Of a stretch of 41,217 bases of DNA, positions 24,864-33,375 are shown piece by piece (position 1 is the first letter of the stretch; every line of letters starts with the position of its first letter). A program made the position numbers and the translations under genes. Origin of the DNA: a virus; IMG/VR virus record IMGVR_UViG_3300011116_001286, positions 1-41,217 of that record; one strand, given 5' to 3'. The notes under the pieces were generated by a model. It saw nothing but the letters and a program-made list of their open reading frames with translations. It was not told the origin of the DNA and did not search any database.

Positions 24864-25738
24864 GCAGACTTCCTGAGAAATTCGTTGATGCAACTTTTCC
24901 AATCACCGAACGGGTCATGATTTGGTTTTGCATCCTGAATCTTACTCAGGAGATCGTCAAAATTATCGTAAATCCAGTCTTGCCCTACGAATTCACAGGC
25001 TCCTCCTCCGTCCCTTATCGCGAAAGTAGGAATACCCGATGCTATCGATTCAATTACGTGATTGGGTCCTGGATCGAACAAAGACGCGCTAACATAGACG
25101 TCGTACTTGCTCAGCTCTTCACCTAGGTCTGTTCCAAAGAGAGGCTGTACAACTCGGGTATTTTTGAAAGAACCCCTATCCCTTCCAATGTACGTGAATG
25201 TGAACCTGTCATCATTTCCTACGAGAGAATCTAGCTTTTCGTAGATATCAAAACCCTTCATGGGGTTGTTTGACCAGTGGTGGGTAACAAGATTAATCTT
25301 TCCGTTTTCTAGACGAGGTCTCTTCTTAAAGATGTTCCTGTCGACACCATTATAAGTGAAATCGATTGACTTGCACTTCCAGCCCTTTGCCAGGTGATAG
25401 TCCATCATCCACTTAGAGACGAAGATAGTCTTGCTGCAGTAGTTAGATACGTTAGAAAGGAATTCGTCAAGACCGCTAGTTCCTTTTCTTGCATCACACT
25501 CGTTTATACGAATTGTTATAGGAGCATTCCTGCTCATGCTATACGTTATCAGACTCTGTATATCATCGAAACCATTCTCAGGTCTAGGATCTACTACGAT
25601 GATCTTGTCTATGTTCTGAGTGATATTGTGCACTACCTCGTGTCCGCTTGCTGTCAGCGTATCACACAGGGCACGCACGAACAAATTTCCACCTCCCCAG
25701 GGACCAGAAACAGGTCTTCGATTTACCAGAACCCTCAT
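24860..25738 (-). CDS. Glycosyltransferase, GT4-like
   Basis: 292 residues. The start RVLVNRRPVSGPWGGGNLFV has the acceptor-domain glycine run. The donor site reads VSASLFDPGPNHVIESIASG then IPTFAIRDGGGACEFV, a GT4-like signature with Asp replacing the first Glu of EX7E. It resembles the neighbour at 23961 in length and layout, so the two may derive from a duplication. The ATG overlaps the upstream GT2 stop (ATGA). Confidence 0.82.
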   Translation of the reverse strand: MRVLVNRRPVSGPWGGGNLFVRALCDTLTASGHEVVHNITQNIDKIIVVDPRPENGFDDIQSLITYSMSRNAPITIRINECDARKGTSGLDEFLSNVSNYCSKTIFVSKWMMDYHLAKGWKCKSIDFTYNGVDRNIFKKRPRLENGKINLVTHHWSNNPMKGFDIYEKLDSLVGNDDRFTFTYIGRDRGSFKNTRVVQPLFGTDLGEELSKYDVYVSASLFDPGPNHVIESIASGIPTFAIRDGGGACEFVGQDWIYDNFDDLLSKIQDAKPNHDPFGDWKSCINEFLRKSA

Positions 25739-26454
25739 CTAACGAATCTCCTAGCCCTGAGATATTCAGCTTCTGCTTTTTGAAATTTCGCATCATCTGT
25801 GTGAAAATTCTGAGGTGCTAGATCGATGGTGTAGTGATAAGCAACGATCGGCTCATAGTGCCACCCAGATGACTTTGCTAAAACTGGAAGGTATATTGCT
25901 TGATCACCTATGCGCTTGAAATACTTCCCATCAGGTCCTCTAAAGTTCTCGTCATGGACGCCCGTTATAACAGACTTTCTAAAAGTCTTCAAATGAGAGG
26001 ATACCCATGGATGGACGTAGGGGTCTGATCCCCTGGGAAGGTGCCCTGATATGTTCATGTCAGTGAAGCTCCACCTGTGAGAAGTCCACAAGACGTCAAT
26101 AGGCAGACGATTGTACCTGTCATTTATTATTGCAAGAGCATCGTTGTCGCAGAGCCAATCGTCTGCATCGAGACGACAAACAATCTCGTCTTCATCGCAG
26201 AGATTGATACCCATCAGAACATTCTCTACTTCCCACTTCTTCTCAGCATTCCTAATGAGAGTGATTCTATCAGATATCCCTATTGACTGGCAGAACATCT
26301 CGATCACGTCTGGAGTTTTATCAGTAGAGATGTCGTCTATGATGATGGCCCGCCAGTGTGGGTAGCACTGTGCTACCAGACTCATTAGCATCTGACAGAC
26401 TGTTTCCCTTGCGTTGTACGCAGGTATGACGAAAACGAACTTATTTCTTTGCAC
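25735..26454 (-). CDS. Glycosyltransferase, GT2 family
   Basis: 239 residues, a textbook small GT2: FVFVIPAYNARETVCQMLMS at the N-terminus, IIIDDISTDKT as the nucleotide-binding loop, and VCRLDADDWLCDND carrying the DADD metal motif at residues 96-99, followed by a segment ending GPDGKYFKRIGDQA. An inverting transfer from a nucleotide-sugar is expected. The start is a GTG at 26454 with GAGAGGG upstream, overlapping the end of the upstream gene by 14 bases. Confidence 0.9.
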   Translation of the reverse strand: MQRNKFVFVIPAYNARETVCQMLMSLVAQCYPHWRAIIIDDISTDKTPDVIEMFCQSIGISDRITLIRNAEKKWEVENVLMGINLCDEDEIVCRLDADDWLCDNDALAIINDRYNRLPIDVLWTSHRWSFTDMNISGHLPRGSDPYVHPWVSSHLKTFRKSVITGVHDENFRGPDGKYFKRIGDQAIYLPVLAKSSGWHYEPIVAYHYTIDLAPQNFHTDDAKFQKAEAEYLRARRFVR

Positions 26455-28357
26455 GAACCCTCTCTATCCAGCCCGACATTACAGCGGGATGCGACTTCTT
26501 TATCTCAATGTGGGGAGTAGCTCGGCTGAGATCTACACGACTGTGGAAGATCCACCCTCCTGTCTTTTGCTCTATCTCATCTGCCACCTGATTGATATCT
26601 TCCTGCGTAATGTCAGCCCACCTCTTGTTGGTGAAAACATTGTTCTCGGGAGTATCTTCGTACTTCTTGCTGTAGAGAGAGCACCAGAACCGAGACCAAT
26701 GATCCCTGTAGTTCTCCATCTTTCTTCTAATGTCAAACCAAGAGTAATGGTAGACACCGGGAATAGTCTCGACGACATTGTTAAACCAGTCCTGATACTG
26801 CTGACGAACAGGGTGATCAGGATCCTGAAGTATCGCAGCTCTAGCACTCTCAGACTCTACGCTGACAAAGGTCACGAACTGTACGGGCTCCAGCGTTCCG
26901 TTATTGATGTAGTCACATCCATCGGTTCCTGGCAGTGCATAGACGTCTCCTTCGTCATCGTGCCTGCGAAGAGACCCAGGTATCCCGTGAGTGATATGAG
27001 ATTTGTTCCTGCTTATTCTCCACTTCCACGGATTGACATCTATTCTCACCTTTCCATTTGATCCCCAGAACTCGGTGACAGGTAGTCCTACTAGGTCGAC
27101 CTGTGGGGGCATAGATCTAGCGAGCGATCTAATCTTCTCGTAGTCGTCCTCGTGGACGATCTCATCGACGTCTTGCTGCCAGCAGATGTCGCCCGTACAA
27201 AGAGACCTTGCACGGGCCTTAAGCATGCCATCAGATTCGTAAGCAAAAGTCTTTGAATTCCAATCGACAGGAAGGATGTGAACTTTCAGGCGATTGTCTC
27301 TCTCAGATATCTCTTTGAGCTTTTGAATAGTCGCATCGTCAGATCCTGCATCAACTACGACAACCTCGTCGCAGAATCCCAATAACGACGTGATAGACTC
27401 AACGAAAGGGTATCCGCGCGTTGCACAGTTGTGCGTGGTTGTGTAACCGGAGATCTTTGGTGTGTAACTCATATCGTGCTTGACAGCATTCCAGAAGCGT
27501 TCCCGCGCAGCGTAGAGATATGACTCGGTGTCAAGAGGATCATCTGATGCAAACCACTCTTCGTCTTTGTGCTGTACGAAGTCATTAAGGTGCAGTTTGC
27601 ATCCTAGCAACTTCGCTTCAATGACCATTCTTGGGCAGGTGTCGAATCCCCTTGGAAGGTAGACGAAACCTTCTGACCGAGAGAGTTTCTTCAGAAGATC
27701 GTTGTACGGAAGATTCCACACAACCTCATAGTCTTTTTCGTTGTCTTTGCACCACTGCTCTGCAAGATCAAATCCCTTGATCCATGAATTTGACCCAAGG
27801 ACAATCCAACCCTTTCTTTCCTTTGTCTCAGAATTGAGTAGCTTCACATCTGCAAAGAACTTCTCATCAAAAACAGAACTCAGCACTACGTTGGGTACAT
27901 TCTGCAGAAACGGAAAAGTCTTGAGGTAGATCTTCTGCTGTCCTTCTGACATCCACCAGAGAGACTTGGCGCCGTAATAGAACGCAGAGATAAGCTTTCC
28001 ATGAGCGTGATCCCTGCAGTCACACGGCAGACCAGTCTCAGACTGATGTTTCTCTGGAGACCTGTATCTGCAGAACTTATAGTCATATTCGAGTATCGCA
28101 TACTTGAGATTCGCTATGACAGTAGGAATCAAGTCAACATTCAGGCTAGAGAAGTTTCCGAATATCCAAAACTTATCGTGACCTGATTCAAGCGTCTTCA
28201 TGTCCACTCTTGAAGCGTGGACTTTGAGAATTCTGAGCGGACTTGATCCAATAAGTGCCTCTGATGTTAGTTCGGCACCTCCGACATAGTTCTCGACGAA
28301 CATGTCTGATACGAAAACGACTTCACAGTCTCTTGGAATGGTTTGAAAGTTAGACAT
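26441..28357 (-). CDS. Two-domain glycosyltransferase (GT-B-like + GT2-like)
   Basis: 638 residues, the largest gene of the island and its first minus-strand gene. Residues 1-290 look GT-B-like (CEVVFVSDMFVENYVGGAEL, WIVLGSNSWIKGFDLAEQW, FDTCPRMVIEAKLLGC with the donor-site Glu), with a cysteine/His group at C112-C114 (PCDCRDHAHG). Residues 300-500 are GT2-like (KISGYTTTHNCATRGY, EVVVVDAGSDDATI, ICWQQDVDEIV with a DVD motif at 396-398). Two transferase folds in one chain suggest two sugar additions in sequence, or one active and one binding domain. The upstream terminator at 28405-28430 means it probably has its own promoter in 28358-28395. Confidence 0.82.
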   Translation of the reverse strand: MSNFQTIPRDCEVVFVSDMFVENYVGGAELTSEALIGSSPLRILKVHASRVDMKTLESGHDKFWIFGNFSSLNVDLIPTVIANLKYAILEYDYKFCRYRSPEKHQSETGLPCDCRDHAHGKLISAFYYGAKSLWWMSEGQQKIYLKTFPFLQNVPNVVLSSVFDEKFFADVKLLNSETKERKGWIVLGSNSWIKGFDLAEQWCKDNEKDYEVVWNLPYNDLLKKLSRSEGFVYLPRGFDTCPRMVIEAKLLGCKLHLNDFVQHKDEEWFASDDPLDTESYLYAARERFWNAVKHDMSYTPKISGYTTTHNCATRGYPFVESITSLLGFCDEVVVVDAGSDDATIQKLKEISERDNRLKVHILPVDWNSKTFAYESDGMLKARARSLCTGDICWQQDVDEIVHEDDYEKIRSLARSMPPQVDLVGLPVTEFWGSNGKVRIDVNPWKWRISRNKSHITHGIPGSLRRHDDEGDVYALPGTDGCDYINNGTLEPVQFVTFVSVESESARAAILQDPDHPVRQQYQDWFNNVVETIPGVYHYSWFDIRRKMENYRDHWSRFWCSLYSKKYEDTPENNVFTNKRWADITQEDINQVADEIEQKTGGWIFHSRVDLSRATPHIEIKKSHPAVMSGWIERVRAKK

Positions 28358-28394
28358 AGTCGCATCTTAGTCAAAACTTTTCGCAGGTGTACGT

Positions 28395-28430
28395 CTTAAA
28401 AGAAGAAAGCCACCCCGAAGGGTGGCTTTC
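28395..28430 (-). terminator. Intrinsic terminator after the tail-fibre gene
   Basis: Perfect 11-bp stem, GAAAGCCACCC paired with GGGTGGCTTTC (28405-28415 and 28420-28430), with a 4-base loop that reads TTCG on the minus strand, followed on that strand by TTCTTTT. It ends the tail-fibre transcript before the glycan island. Confidence 0.9.
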
Positions 28431-28450
28431 AGCCTAGGCTTAACTAAAGA

Positions 28451-30529
28451 CTAGATCTCCTGTAGAACGAACTTGTAGCGACGTCCATCGAGGTTGTTTG
28501 TGATCGAGAGGTAATCAGCCTCCTCTATGATTGTCCAGCTACCACGATCGTTTCGCAGGTGCAAGTCACCTGTGTACATGTTTTTCCATCTAAGAGCAGG
28601 TGAACCTAGATCGTAGGTGACGTCAGCAGAGGGAAGGAAGTTAGAAGCTGCCCTTGCTGTGTATGTCACTGTATCTGTGGTTGCATCACCAAGTGTTGTG
28701 TTGCCGTTGACTGTGAGAGAACCAGATACAACAGTCAATCCACCAGAAGCACCAATGCCAACGTTCGTCGCTGCACCTGCAAAGTTCACTGTTGTAGCAG
28801 TTCCGTTAACGAGGTTGAAGGTTGATGCAGAAGTGGTTATGTCACCACCGTTGACAGAAATATCTCCAGCAGCTACAACGTTTCCGCTAAGCCAGAGCGT
28901 AGCGTTTTTAATGTAAGCATTGCCAGAAGTTGAACCAATGCTGATATCTGTTCCTGCACCTGCGAGGTTCAGTGTTGTGACGATGGTGTTGAGGACGTTA
29001 GCAGTGGTAAATCCAGAACCGCCAGCATTTATCTGAATGGTGTTCAGAGGAGCATTGCTGTTAAGTGTCAGGAATGTCGTGTCTGTTCTCTGGAACGAGA
29101 ACAGAGATGACCCAAGGGTCATTCCGGTAGTTCCAGAAAGGATTAGATCTGTTCCAAGAGAAGAAGAAGCAAATGATGAAGCAGCCGCAGCTATTCCACC
29201 TAGCTGGAATGCACTAGCCCTGACTGGAACATAGTTCGTCAGAGAAAGTGATCCAATCCCTATTGCTCCATCCTGAACGTCAGCCTGTGCTGCTGCAAGG
29301 AAGTTTCCTCCAACAACTCCTGCAGCACCGAAAACCAGAGAGTTAGTGCCTCCTGATGATCCTGATGCGAACGCTATCACTGACTTGGAGTCTGCTGCGT
29401 TTGATCCTGATCCGATCAGGACTATAGGATCTTTGACCCTGAGGTTTGTGGTGTCGACAGCAACGGTTGTTCCTCTTACTGTGAGATTTCCTGCGATCGT
29501 AACATTGTTGTTGTCGAAGGCTGTTCCCTCAATAATCACCTGTCCGTTAGTTGATGTGATTGTTAGGTCACCCGTTCCTGTCTGGGTTATTGTCTGAGCT
29601 CCTGCCCCATCAAGCGTGATGGCACCCGCGATGTTTGCAGTTCCATTTGTGTCGAGGTTTCCAGCAACAGCAACAGTGGATGTGTTCTGTCCAAGTGTAA
29701 GAGTGTTTGCACCGATCGTACCAAAGATTGTCTTTGACTCAGCAGTGTCGGCAACGATATCACCGGCGACGTTTATGTCACCACCGACGAAAATTGCACC
29801 AGATCCGCTGATTACCCCAGCATTTCCAAGTGAAACTGCTGGTCTACCAAACGAATCCTTGACAGCGATGGTACCGGATGTGATAAGCCTTCCACCAAAG
29901 AGAGCACTGTCGCTTCCTGCGGCAGTAGAACCAGAGACATAGAAGAATAGATCTGTTCCCTTGTCAGTTGGGCTGAAGATGTTATTCGAGTAGTCAGCGC
30001 CTGTGCCAACAAATGCCACAGATCCTGTCGTGTAGACCTTTGCATTCCCATCAGTGTCGTAGAAGAAGTTCGCACCTGAACCTCCTCCTCCCGCTGCTGT
30101 AGAGCTTATCCTGACCTGCCCGTTAGACTGGGAAACAATTGTGATATTGGATCCTGCAACGAGGTAGCTTACGCCGCCAGCAGTCTGCTGGAGAGATCCT
30201 GTTAGTCCACCATCAGCGATGAATGCTGTTGTCGATGGTATGCTGAATCCTGCGCTAGCAGTTATCGGTGATCCGATGTAGAGAGGTGATCCACCGAAAA
30301 GCGTACCGCTGATGACTACGTCACCGCCGAAAACCGTTGTTCCTCTGACGCTGTAGTCAGGTGAAGACGAGGGCTTCGCAGAGATGTTTCCTGATACGAA
30401 GAGTGTTACGTCGCTTCCTGGAAAAGAAGGAAAAGTGTTGATGCCAGGGTTCGCGATGATGAGAGATCCAGTAATGCCAACGGTATTACTAGTACCACCT
30501 GAACCCGATATATTACCGACCAATGCCAT
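28451..30529 (-). CDS. Tail-fibre-type structural protein with repeated modules
   Basis: 692 residues, rich in Gly, Ser, Thr, Ala and Asn and almost free of Cys and Trp, as in beta-helical fibre shafts. It contains GDVVISGTLFGG-type strands, a VSYLVAGSNITIV-SNGQVRISS module (also present three times in the next gene), and a C-terminal block RWKNMYTGDLHLRNDRGSWT that is conserved in the next gene. Such proteins form the distal fibres that contact the host. An AGGAG site seven bases before ATG 30529 and an AATACTTAG motif 22 bases upstream suggest its own late promoter. Its Ser/Thr/Asn content makes it a possible acceptor for the glycan made by the neighbouring island (inference). Confidence 0.75.
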   Translation of the reverse strand: MALVGNISGSGGTSNTVGITGSLIIANPGINTFPSFPGSDVTLFVSGNISAKPSSSPDYSVRGTTVFGGDVVISGTLFGGSPLYIGSPITASAGFSIPSTTAFIADGGLTGSLQQTAGGVSYLVAGSNITIVSQSNGQVRISSTAAGGGGSGANFFYDTDGNAKVYTTGSVAFVGTGADYSNNIFSPTDKGTDLFFYVSGSTAAGSDSALFGGRLITSGTIAVKDSFGRPAVSLGNAGVISGSGAIFVGGDINVAGDIVADTAESKTIFGTIGANTLTLGQNTSTVAVAGNLDTNGTANIAGAITLDGAGAQTITQTGTGDLTITSTNGQVIIEGTAFDNNNVTIAGNLTVRGTTVAVDTTNLRVKDPIVLIGSGSNAADSKSVIAFASGSSGGTNSLVFGAAGVVGGNFLAAAQADVQDGAIGIGSLSLTNYVPVRASAFQLGGIAAAASSFASSSLGTDLILSGTTGMTLGSSLFSFQRTDTTFLTLNSNAPLNTIQINAGGSGFTTANVLNTIVTTLNLAGAGTDISIGSTSGNAYIKNATLWLSGNVVAAGDISVNGGDITTSASTFNLVNGTATTVNFAGAATNVGIGASGGLTVVSGSLTVNGNTTLGDATTDTVTYTARAASNFLPSADVTYDLGSPALRWKNMYTGDLHLRNDRGSWTIIEEADYLSITNNLDGRRYKFVLQEI

Positions 30530-32736
30530 GTGAGAACTCCTGTGCTCTCATCTAAGTATTGGACCTAAACTATTTTAATGCGGAGATTTTACTTCTCATC
30601 AAACTCTGGCGCTGCCTCGAGCAAGAACCTGTAGCGCTTTCCTGTCTTGTTAAACCTGATGGTGAGGCAGTCCTCTTCCTCTATCAACGTGTAGTCTCCT
30701 CTCTCGTTCCTGAGGTGGAGGTCACCAGTGTAGATGTTGGCGAAGCGTGCAGTGTCTGATCCCAGGTTTCGAGTCCTATTGCCGTCTGGGATAATATCGG
30801 ATCCTAGCCTTGCTGAAACATAGAGAGTATTTGCAGAGGAGTTTCCGATGTATGTAGATCCTGAGACGAGGAAGTCTCCTCCGACTACTGTTGTTCCTCC
30901 AGAGGATCCATTCTTGGTGTTTGGTGCACCGCCTATGAAGAAGCTCGTATCTGAGGAGTTGAAAGGGTTTGCGGGCCCTGCGAAAACGCTAGGCAGTATC
31001 GCAACTTTTGTGTTGACTGCCATACCGTTGGGTCTTACGTCTAGGAAGTTGACTGTGTTTCCAATCGACGTATTGACGCTTGCAACAAGCTGTCCCGCTA
31101 GAGATCTATTCCTTATGGAGAGATTCCCGCTATTCTGATTGATCTGGGTGTAACCTGATGAATCTTCTAGAAAGATAGATCCAGAAGTTACAACGTCTCC
31201 ACCAAAAAGAGCTATTTTGCTAGACTTGACAGAAGTTGTCCCAATGTTTCCAGAGACGAAGAGGTATACACCTGTTCCTGCATTTGTTGCGACATAGCTT
31301 GTACCGAGTGTACCTGCGAGAGCTAGGGAGCCAGTTGCATTTATCTGTGAATTTGACGGATCCGTAAACAGTGACCTAGATGATCCTCCGCCACCTGTCG
31401 AGCTTATTGTTACTTGTCCATTAGATGCAGAAGATATCGTTACGTTGGATCCTGCTACAAGATATGATCTTCCGTCTGTGAGCTGTGTTAGCGATCCTGA
31501 GATACCGTTTGGTGTTTTGACGCTTCCTGATATAATCGTAGCGCCTGATCCAGTTCCCATTGTCAGACTTGTTGCAACAGTTGCGAAGCTTACTGTAGAG
31601 ACAGTCGATGAGAGAAGAGAGAAAGAGGAGGCACTTGTGTTGAGATATCCGCCGTTTACGTCAAGTCCTCCGACAATTACGACGTCGTCGTTTGCAGTTA
31701 TTTTCTGTACTGTTAGTCTACTTACACCCGAATCATAGGTGAAAGTTGCATCGGAGTCAAACCCACCTGCTCCGTTGTTGAATTGAACTTCTGTAGATAC
31801 GCCAGCAGCACCGGCATTGGGTGCGCTGAATCTTACTTGTCCATTGCTTCCTGATTCTATGACAATATTAGAACCTGCAACAAGGTAAGATCTTCCATCA
31901 ACAAGCTTCGTAAGGGAACCGGTTAAACCCAGTACAGCAGATATAGATCCCGATGCTAGAACGTCACCTCCGAAAACAGAAGTGCCCCTATTTGAAGTTC
32001 CTCTAGAGCCAATCGCTCCTGAGACAAACAGGTAAGAATCATTGCCCGGATGAGGTGGTAGTCCGCTTGTGGCAGTCGAAGAACTTCCTATCCTGACATC
32101 TGATCCCGTTATTGCGACAGGTGCTGATGTACTTCCAAGCCTGAGCCCTATTGATCCAGGTACTAGGCTGATGAAGCTTCCCCCACCCGAGTAGAGGATA
32201 ACATCTTGTCCGCTGGACGATGTTAGAGCAGCTGATGATCCGCCGATATCGTATTTACTTGCCCTGATCGGCACCAGGGTCATGCTAGTGAGATCTGTGA
32301 CAGTACCCGCTGTTACATCGAGTCTTCCTGCTCCCCACGTGTCAGTCGCAACCCTTCCCCAGACAAGGGCCTGACTTGCAGTCGAAGATCCTGATGCGAT
32401 CGCAATGCCACCATTCGTATTTGAAGACGGTGACCCAGATGCAATGTAAAGAACGGGATCAGATATCACCAGATTTGATGAGCTGACCGATGTGATCGTT
32501 CCTGTGACAGAGAGGTTCGTTACTACGAGTGTCTTGGTAGTCTTGTTGTATGTGAGACCGCTGTCTCCTCCGAAAGATCCACCGTCATTGAACTGAACAT
32601 AGGCGTCAGATCCACCCGGCGATCCGCTTCCTCCTGCAGAGCTTATTCTTACCTGACCATTCGATCCGGTAACGATGGTGACGTTAGATCCAGCAACGAG
32701 ATAAGAGACGCCCGTGTCAAGCTGTGTCAGCGATCC
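30100..32736 (-). repeat. Dispersed coding repeats in the two fibre genes
   Basis: Four copies of a module of about 35 codons (GSL.Q...SYLVAGSN.TI..SNGQV.IS) are seen: near 30100-30200 in the first fibre gene and near 31400-31500, 31820-31925 and 32635-32736 in the second. The copies differ in codons as well as residues, so they are old. They could still promote recombination between the genes. Confidence 0.6.
30552..30559 (-). promoter_or_regulatory. ATACTTAG motif, candidate late promoter
   Basis: ATACTTAG on the minus strand, 22 bases before the ATG of the tail-fibre gene at 30529, with the ribosome site between them. The same 8-mer occurs before two other structural genes (1592-1599 and 33364-33371). 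It overlaps the last part of the T4 late consensus TATAAATACT, but TATA is not conserved. Confidence 0.35.
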
Positions 32737-33012
32737 GGATATCTTGCTCGCGAAAACTGATCCCGATGCAACTACGTCTCCCCCAAAGAGGGTGACACCT
32801 TTTCCACCTGCTGACCCTTTTGAACCAGCTGACCCACTAACGAAAAGAAATACGTCTGAGCCTACACTCGACGTCATCGCTGATGAGAAGCCGCCTGTGT
32901 TGTTTGTGGCAGAACTTGACCCATACAAAAGTATTGCGGCACCACTTCCATTGCTTCCAGATGCAATGATCTGCGTGGTGCGTATCTGTTTTGCCTTGAA
33001 GTCGTTTGCCAT
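30589..33012 (-). CDS. Tail-fibre-type structural protein, paralogue with three repeats
   Basis: About 807 residues, paralogous to the gene at 28451-30529. Three copies of a module SYLVAGSN(V/I)(T/V)I..SNGQV(R/T) occur near residues 94-127, 365-400 and 510-545. Between them lie FVSGS..GGDVVASGS strands and long Gly/Ser/Thr runs. The C-terminus, ANIYTGDLHLRNERGDYTLI, matches that of the paralogue but with a longer acidic tail (EFDEK). Repeats of this sort build trimeric beta-helical shafts. ATG 33012 has AGGAG seven bases before it. The upstream stop at 33023 sits in the same ribosome site, so it is translated after the small structural protein. Confidence 0.75.
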   Translation of the reverse strand: MANDFKAKQIRTTQIIASGSNGSGAAILLYGSSSATNNTGGFSSAMTSSVGSDVFLFVSGSAGSKGSAGGKGVTLFGGDVVASGSVFASKISGSLTQLDTGVSYLVAGSNVTIVTGSNGQVRISSAGGSGSPGGSDAYVQFNDGGSFGGDSGLTYNKTTKTLVVTNLSVTGTITSVSSSNLVISDPVLYIASGSPSSNTNGGIAIASGSSTASQALVWGRVATDTWGAGRLDVTAGTVTDLTSMTLVPIRASKYDIGGSSAALTSSSGQDVILYSGGGSFISLVPGSIGLRLGSTSAPVAITGSDVRIGSSSTATSGLPPHPGNDSYLFVSGAIGSRGTSNRGTSVFGGDVLASGSISAVLGLTGSLTKLVDGRSYLVAGSNIVIESGSNGQVRFSAPNAGAAGVSTEVQFNNGAGGFDSDATFTYDSGVSRLTVQKITANDDVVIVGGLDVNGGYLNTSASSFSLLSSTVSTVSFATVATSLTMGTGSGATIISGSVKTPNGISGSLTQLTDGRSYLVAGSNVTISSASNGQVTISSTGGGGSSRSLFTDPSNSQINATGSLALAGTLGTSYVATNAGTGVYLFVSGNIGTTSVKSSKIALFGGDVVTSGSIFLEDSSGYTQINQNSGNLSIRNRSLAGQLVASVNTSIGNTVNFLDVRPNGMAVNTKVAILPSVFAGPANPFNSSDTSFFIGGAPNTKNGSSGGTTVVGGDFLVSGSTYIGNSSANTLYVSARLGSDIIPDGNRTRNLGSDTARFANIYTGDLHLRNERGDYTLIEEEDCLTIRFNKTGKRYRFLLEAAPEFDEK

Positions 33013-33022
33013 CAATTATCTC

Positions 33023-33358
33023 CTAGGATACGGGTGACACGTGAACGTGCACCTGCCCAGTGAATTTCTCAGAAGCAGTCACGGTGACGGATGTCAACGA
33101 TATTGCAGTAACAGTAATGGAGACATTAGTGTCACCATTACCACCGCTATCGACTGTTGAGACAGTGACAGCGGGTATCGAAGCGTAGCTCTTGACAAAC
33201 GTGTATGTACCGGAGTCTGAGTCCGTGAACGTTATCTTCCCAGCTTCCATCGAATCTCCCGCGATAGCATCGTAAACATAGGCATACTTAGGCGCTGCCC
33301 GCTTATAGGGATACACCTTCCTAAATCTATTGAGATCGCGTAGTCTGTAGTTTGCCAT
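33023..33358 (-). CDS. Small beta-rich structural protein
   Basis: About 111 residues. The first 35 are basic and aromatic (YRLRDLNRFRKVYPYKRAAP, then YAYVYDAIAG); the rest is a compact Thr/Val/Ser-rich beta domain (ITFTDSDSGTYTFV, VSITVTAISLTSVTVTASE) ending in VHVHVSPVS. This resembles small phage adaptor or lectin-like fibre-attachment domains, but the family is not identified. The GTG at 33361 or ATG at 33358 may be the start; neither has a ribosome site. An ATACTTAG motif lies 5 bases before ATG 33358 (2 bases before the GTG), so a leaderless message is possible. It precedes the large fibre gene. Confidence 0.55.
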   Translation of the reverse strand: MANYRLRDLNRFRKVYPYKRAAPKYAYVYDAIAGDSMEAGKITFTDSDSGTYTFVKSYASIPAVTVSTVDSGGNGDTNVSITVTAISLTSVTVTASEKFTGQVHVHVSPVS

Positions 33359-33363
33359 CACAA

Positions 33364-33371
33364 CTAAGTAT
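33364..33371 (-). promoter_or_regulatory. ATACTTAG motif, candidate late promoter
   Basis: ATACTTAG lies just after the PhoH stop and immediately before the small structural gene (5 bases to ATG 33358). A start site just downstream would give a nearly leaderless transcript. Confidence 0.3.
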
Positions 33372-33375
33372 GATG

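Noticed and set aside
4313-28357. T4-type DNA glucosylation by the glycosyltransferases
   Set aside because: None resembles the T4 DNA glucosyltransferases, and no hydroxymethylcytosine genes are seen in the window.
29037-30075. Short frames inside the fibre gene, on both strands
   Set aside because: They come from the repetitive Gly/Ser/Thr coding sequence and have no ribosome site.
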